This document shows, one piece after another, positions 59,858-64,000 of a stretch of DNA of 64,000 nucleotides. The notes under the pieces were generated by a model. The model was given only the letters and a program-made list of their open reading frames with translations, was not told the DNA's origin and made no database searches. A program made the translations under genes and the position numbers. Where the stretch lies: NCBI GenBank assembly GCA_023229385.1, contig JALNZI010000006.1, positions 28,864 to 92,863 of the forward strand. The letters are read 5' to 3'. Positions within the stretch are counted from its first letter, which is position 1, and each line of letters opens with the position of its first letter. This DNA comes from Candidatus Omnitrophota bacterium. GTDB taxonomy: Bacteria; Omnitrophota; Gorgyraeia; Gygaellales; Profunditerraquicolaceae.

Positions 59858-62800
59858 TATTGATCCAAATACAATTGGAAATGCTTTATATTTTATTCTT
59901 ACTAAAAAAGAACCTTATAGTAAATATATATCTATTTATTCTTCAGATCAATCTCTTGGTAAATCTACTGTTCCTAATTTAATTATAGAAGTTTATAATA
60001 AATATTTTAAGCTTCAAGTTAATCTTAATACTCAATCTAAAAGTAATATATTTATTTTACAAGGTGGAGATGTTATTAAAACTGGTAGTGGTAATACTTA
60101 TTTAATAACTCATTCTGAAGGAACAGTTGGAACTTGGCCAAAATTAACAGATATAGATAATCTAGAAATTAATTCTACTATTAAACAGTATGAAGTTATA
60201 AGACCTAATTTTGATAATATTAAAGAAACATTACTTGAAGATCTTCAAAATATTGGAAAAGAAATATTATCCACCGATAGTGAAACTAACCGATTACTTG
60301 AGCAAATTCCTGAAACATTAAATAATTCCAAAGATATTAAAAGTGCAGATGGTGTAGACTTTTATTCATTAGGTGAAGGTGCTTTACAAATTGGTGATTT
60401 AATTTTTGTTGTTGATCCTACACAACTTGCTTTTAATTCTCAAAACGGATATCAATATTTTCCTACTTTAAGAACTCAAGGTAATCCAAAAATACCAACT
60501 ACTCAACAAGTTAAAAATTTATCTATTAATTTGATATTTCCAAATGAAGATAGTATAAATTATCAACTTTTAAATTTATATGCAATGTTTAAAAGAACTC
60601 CATTTGTTAATATAAGAAATAAAGATATTTGTGAATTTTTTAAAGATATTTGTTTTATGGAAGAATGGCTTCCAGTTGCTCTAGAAAGTATTCAAATACA
60701 ATCAGTTCCTGGTTTTCCAAATACATTACAAGCATCAATAACAATACTTCCTTTTGATTATAGAATGATGAGTGATGGATTTCAAGCACTTCTTTCAATG
60801 GAAGATGTAGAACGTCAACAAACTATTTTATATCGAAATGAAGAATATGATAGATTAATTAGAAAAGCAGAGTCTAAACTTGATGAACAATCTGTATCAG
60901 AAGAACGATTTCTAGATGTACTTATTCATGATATAGATAAATCTCCTGATTTTAGAAACAGTTTGCCATTTAGAGCATTTTATCAATCTTTGATAGCTGA
61001 TCGTAAATTTATAATGAATAGTTCTGGTAAAATAGTTTCTACCTCTAAAAAAGGTAGTTATGATATTGCTTGGTTTAGACCAACTAAGACTGAAAATTTA
61101 CTTAATGAATATAAAGCTTCTTCTAATAATAAATCAATTACATTATCCTATAATTATATTTCTAAAGATTTTCAAACATTTTCTAAAATAGTTTCTAATG
61201 AACGCACTGATAAACAAGTACGACTACTTAAACAACTTACAGATTTTTATACTTCTATTAGAACTAAAGATGATCTTATAAAAGAAATGGTTACTTTTTT
61301 TACAAGAAAAGAAGATTTTTATAATATAACTGAAGGAAAATTTCAAGAACTTTCTAATAATATAATTCCTAATTTAGTTACTCGATTTGGTATTACAATG
61401 GAAGGTCAAAGTGAAGTAATTATTAAAAATTGGTTTGATCTTCTTACCAAAGGTTTTGCTATAAAACAAGGTTGGGTACAAACATTTGAATCAATACAAA
61501 GTATAAATAATTTCTTTGGTGGTAATTTTTCTGTTGATAATACTGATGTTTTAGGATTTTTAAATGGTGTTACTTATACTGATAAAGATACCTTTGGAGT
61601 TGGAACATTTCAATGGGGTATTAAGAAAATATGGGATTGGATTGATACTGGAACTGATAAACAAAAAGAATTGAAAAAGAAAAACTTTTCAGCATTTCTA
61701 GGAGAATTAAGAGTTGCTATTACTAAAGAAATTACTTCTGAAACTCTTGTTGTAAATCCTACTGCTGATGGTGAAATGTTTAGTATTGCTAGAATACCAA
61801 TTGTATCAGAAGATATTGTTATAGATAATGTTAGTGATATAATTGTTGGTTGGTCAATTGTGTTTTCTAATAAATTTATTCCAATGACATTACAAGCATA
61901 TAAATATCCATATTATCAACATATTGGTTCTGAAGATCCAGTAATGTCTTTAAATATAACATCAATATATAATAAAAATAAAGATTTAAAATCACAACTT
62001 TCTATATTATCTGAACGTCTTCATGAATCAGCAAAAGTTGTTACTCTTAATGCTCCAGAGTTGATAACATATCTAGATCCTAGAATAACTATTAATGCTG
62101 AAGCAAATAATTTATTTAATTCTTTTGGAATTAAAAAAGTTGTATTTGATTCTTTTAATATTGTTAATATTGATGGGCAACCAAATAGTTGGAATATTGC
62201 AGTTAATTTTACTCAATCGAATTTTACAATATCTGATTATCATGGTGTATCTCATGTTCCTTCTAATGAAATTGCTATTCTTGAACTTGCTAAAATAGTT
62301 TCAAGTATAGAAAAAATTAATGATAATTATGTTGTAATGGATTATAAAACTAGAAGTGGTAATTTATTAAATCTCAATGATATTCTTAAAATAAGATTTC
62401 TAGCTTGGTCAGTAAGTAATATTGATCAAAAATATAATATCATTGAATATATTAAACAAGTTAAAAGTGGAAGACAAAGTAAAAATACTGGAACTATTGG
62501 AAATGAATTAGCTGATAAATATTTACAAGAATTTTATAAATCTATAGGTAGTCTAGAAAGTTTTTCATTATCACAACCAAATACTACAGAAAATTTTAAT
62601 GTACGAGAAGTTAATATAACTAAAACTAAAATTTTACAAGATTTAATATCTAATACGCAATATAAAAATATTTTAGATTTTATAAATATTAAAACTGAAG
62701 AATTATTTAAATTAAAATCTGAACTTATACGATCTTTGATATTTAATGATAAATCTTGGTTTAGAAATTATTTAGATAGATATGATGCTAGGTATAGAGC

Positions 62801-64000
62801 TAATCCTATATTGTTACCTTATGTAATAGCTATATTTGATACAATTGAACTTGAACAAAAAAATAAAGTAACATCAAAATTATCACCAATATTTAATTCA
62901 ATGGAAGAATCTTTTTCTTCAATGGTTTCTATAGATTTTGCAGATAAAATATTAAGAGATCCAGTTGTATATAAAAAAATAATTACTCCAGAAATAATTG
63001 GTGAAACTCAGTTTAATAATATAGAACGTTATAAAAAGTTATCTAGAGTTAATTGTTATAATGATTTTGATATTCCTAATTTTTCAGATACTGTTGTTTT
63101 AGGACCAGATTTTTATTTATATAATAATATAGTTGATATTTCTGAAAACAGATATTATATATCTGAATCTCTTAAACGATATGCGAAAATTGGTAAACTT
63201 GGAGCAATGATGTCTTTAGTTGAATCAACTGATGCTCTTATAAAGTATGACCAAATTATATCACAACTTGAATCTATTGAACCTGAAGTTAAAGAAGCGG
63301 TATCAGTATCTCTAGCTGATGATATTCCAGGATATACTTCTGATGGAAATATAAAAGAAATTATAGCTAAATTAAAAAATATACAGACTCAAATATCTTT
63401 ATGTAATAATAGTATTGATGAAATAAATACAATTTCTGATGATAATCAACAATTATTAGATAAATTTAAAAATGATTTTGAAAATAATTTATATCCTGGA
63501 ATGAAAAAAGAAGAATTTGATACCGCTTATAAAATAATGGAATCAAAAGTTAGTAAATTAAAATCTGGTATAACTGTTGAAAATATTGATTTTAAAAAGA
63601 TAAATCTTATACATTCAGCTAGAACAATGACAATGTTAGAAATTTTTGAAATATATAGTGTTTTAAATAATTATATCATTGATGAAATTTCAAGTAAAAA
63701 TAATATATTTCAAATGAAACCAACTAAACTTGATGATCAAGGTTTAACCAAAAGTTCTTCTGAAAAAGAAGTTGCACAAAAATTGTATAATTATGTTAGA
63801 TTTGTCCTTATAAATAATAAAAATATAACTACATCTTCATTAGAATCTGGTGGAACTTTTTCAAGTGATAGTTCAACTGAAGATAATTTTAAAAAAGAAC
63901 TTAAAAAACAATTTAGTGCTGGTGGTATTTCTGATTCATTTAATAAAACTTTATCATTACCCAATTTGCGTAATATACAAAACTATTTATTTAATAAAAT
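59850..64000 (+). CDS. Giant tail or baseplate protein, 3' end outside window
   Basis: Opens at the ATG overlapping the previous stop and stays open for 1383 codons to the window edge. Begins MTNIDPNTIGNALYFILTKK. Beta-rich modules recur: QQVKNLSINLIFP...VALESIQIQSVPGFPNTLQASITILPFDYRM near 215-310 and KKVVFDSFNIVNIDGQPNSWNIAVNFTQSNF near 765-800, which look like duplicated hub-type domains. Later parts are helical. Position after the giant virion genes suggests a hub, baseplate or tail-tip protein. Confidence 0.65.
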   Translation, partial: MTNIDPNTIGNALYFILTKKEPYSKYISIYSSDQSLGKSTVPNLIIEVYNKYFKLQVNLNTQSKSNIFILQGGDVIKTGSGNTYLITHSEGTVGTWPKLTDIDNLEINSTIKQYEVIRPNFDNIKETLLEDLQNIGKEILSTDSETNRLLEQIPETLNNSKDIKSADGVDFYSLGEGALQIGDLIFVVDPTQLAFNSQNGYQYFPTLRTQGNPKIPTTQQVKNLSINLIFPNEDSINYQLLNLYAMFKRTPFVNIRNKDICEFFKDICFMEEWLPVALESIQIQSVPGFPNTLQASITILPFDYRMMSDGFQALLSMEDVERQQTILYRNEEYDRLIRKAESKLDEQSVSEERFLDVLIHDIDKSPDFRNSLPFRAFYQSLIADRKFIMNSSGKIVSTSKKGSYDIAWFRPTKTENLLNEYKASSNNKSITLSYNYISKDFQTFSKIVSNERTDKQVRLLKQLTDFYTSIRTKDDLIKEMVTFFTRKEDFYNITEGKFQELSNNIIPNLVTRFGITMEGQSEVIIKNWFDLLTKGFAIKQGWVQTFESIQSINNFFGGNFSVDNTDVLGFLNGVTYTDKDTFGVGTFQWGIKKIWDWIDTGTDKQKELKKKNFSAFLGELRVAITKEITSETLVVNPTADGEMFSIARIPIVSEDIVIDNVSDIIVGWSIVFSNKFIPMTLQAYKYPYYQHIGSEDPVMSLNITSIYNKNKDLKSQLSILSERLHESAKVVTLNAPELITYLDPRITINAEANNLFNSFGIKKVVFDSFNIVNIDGQPNSWNIAVNFTQSNFTISDYHGVSHVPSNEIAILELAKIVSSIEKINDNYVVMDYKTRSGNLLNLNDILKIRFLAWSVSNIDQKYNIIEYIKQVKSGRQSKNTGTIGNELADKYLQEFYKSIGSLESFSLSQPNTTENFNVREVNITKTKILQDLISNTQYKNILDFINIKTEELFKLKSELIRSLIFNDKSWFRNYLDRYDARYRANPILLPYVIAIFDTIELEQKNKVTSKLSPIFNSMEESFSSMVSIDFADKILRDPVVYKKIITPEIIGETQFNNIERYKKLSRVNCYNDFDIPNFSDTVVLGPDFYLYNNIVDISENRYYISESLKRYAKIGKLGAMMSLVESTDALIKYDQIISQLESIEPEVKEAVSVSLADDIPGYTSDGNIKEIIAKLKNIQTQISLCNNSIDEINTISDDNQQLLDKFKNDFENNLYPGMKKEEFDTAYKIMESKVSKLKSGITVENIDFKKINLIHSARTMTMLEIFEIYSVLNNYIIDEISSKNNIFQMKPTKLDDQGLTKSSSEKEVAQKLYNYVRFVLINNKNITTSSLESGGTFSSDSSTEDNFKKELKKQFSAGGISDSFNKTLSLPNLRNIQNYLFNK

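Noticed and set aside
1..64000. CRISPR array, integrase or lysogeny genes, rRNA
   Set aside because: No regularly spaced identical repeats, no recombinase motifs and no rRNA-like sequence were seen.
1..64000. Stop-codon recoding, as in some phages with giant genes
   Set aside because: TAA, TGA and TAG all end well-supported genes here (for example TAG ends dUTPase), and no gene needs read-through except the reductase, which is a frameshift.

Overview
The window is part of the genome of a lytic-looking, AT-rich, contractile-tailed (myovirus-type) double-stranded DNA bacteriophage. The evidence is a complete head and tail module: terminase large subunit, portal, prohead protease/scaffold, HK97-like capsid protein, tail sheath, tail tube, two tail-assembly-chaperone-like genes and three giant tail or virion proteins. 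There is also an M15-type endolysin. The standard code is used (TAA, TGA and TAG all terminate real genes). I see no integrase, repressor or host gene. The size of the tail genes suggests a large genome of which this is only a part. The host cannot be named; it should use ordinary sigma70-type promoters and strong Shine-Dalgarno sites.

Layout. (1) About 1-8230, minus strand: an early-type region of small hypothetical genes, most with an AAAGGAGT-like ribosome site. Its middle (about 4.1-6.2 kb) is largely non-coding, rich in hairpins, and punctuated by seven copies of a conserved motif (TTTATGTCTGATTATT on the minus strand). One stretch of about 540 nt there looks like a large structured RNA. 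(2) About 8230-8833: a divergent control region with two perfect inverted repeats and a textbook promoter. (3) 8834-16186, plus strand: small genes, an Hsp20 chaperone, a run of seven overlapping small genes that begin with the same short peptide (MNINLRDRY-like), a cobalamin-dependent (class II) ribonucleotide reductase with a one-base frameshift, and dUTPase. (4) 16347-20783: a free-standing endonuclease, virion and lysis genes, a possible small terminase and three basic glycine-rich membrane-type proteins. (5) 20787-32881: terminase large subunit with two inteins (one in each half of the ATPase site), portal fused to a MuF-like tail, protease-scaffold, a probable decoration protein and the capsid protein. 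(6) 32970-46706: connector genes, sheath, an HNH endonuclease cassette, a tail-tube gene cut into six exons by five group I introns, two further tube-like paralogues, a two-gene moron with its own promoter, and two chaperone-like genes. (7) 46706-64000: giant tail/virion proteins, one with an embedded PD-(D/E)XK nuclease, the next with a DEDDh exonuclease and an RNA-polymerase-like DxDGD motif, and a third that runs off the end.

How it fits together. Nucleotide genes (ribonucleotide reductase, dUTPase) supply DNA precursors. Terminase, portal, protease and capsid proteins build and fill the head. Sheath, tube, chaperones and giant proteins build the tail and probably enter the cell with the DNA. 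The most unusual features are the five-intron tube gene with micro-exons of 22-36 nt, the shared N-terminal peptide tag, the motif-plus-structured-RNA region, and the enzyme domains built into giant virion proteins. All assignments are from reading the sequence; no database search was run.
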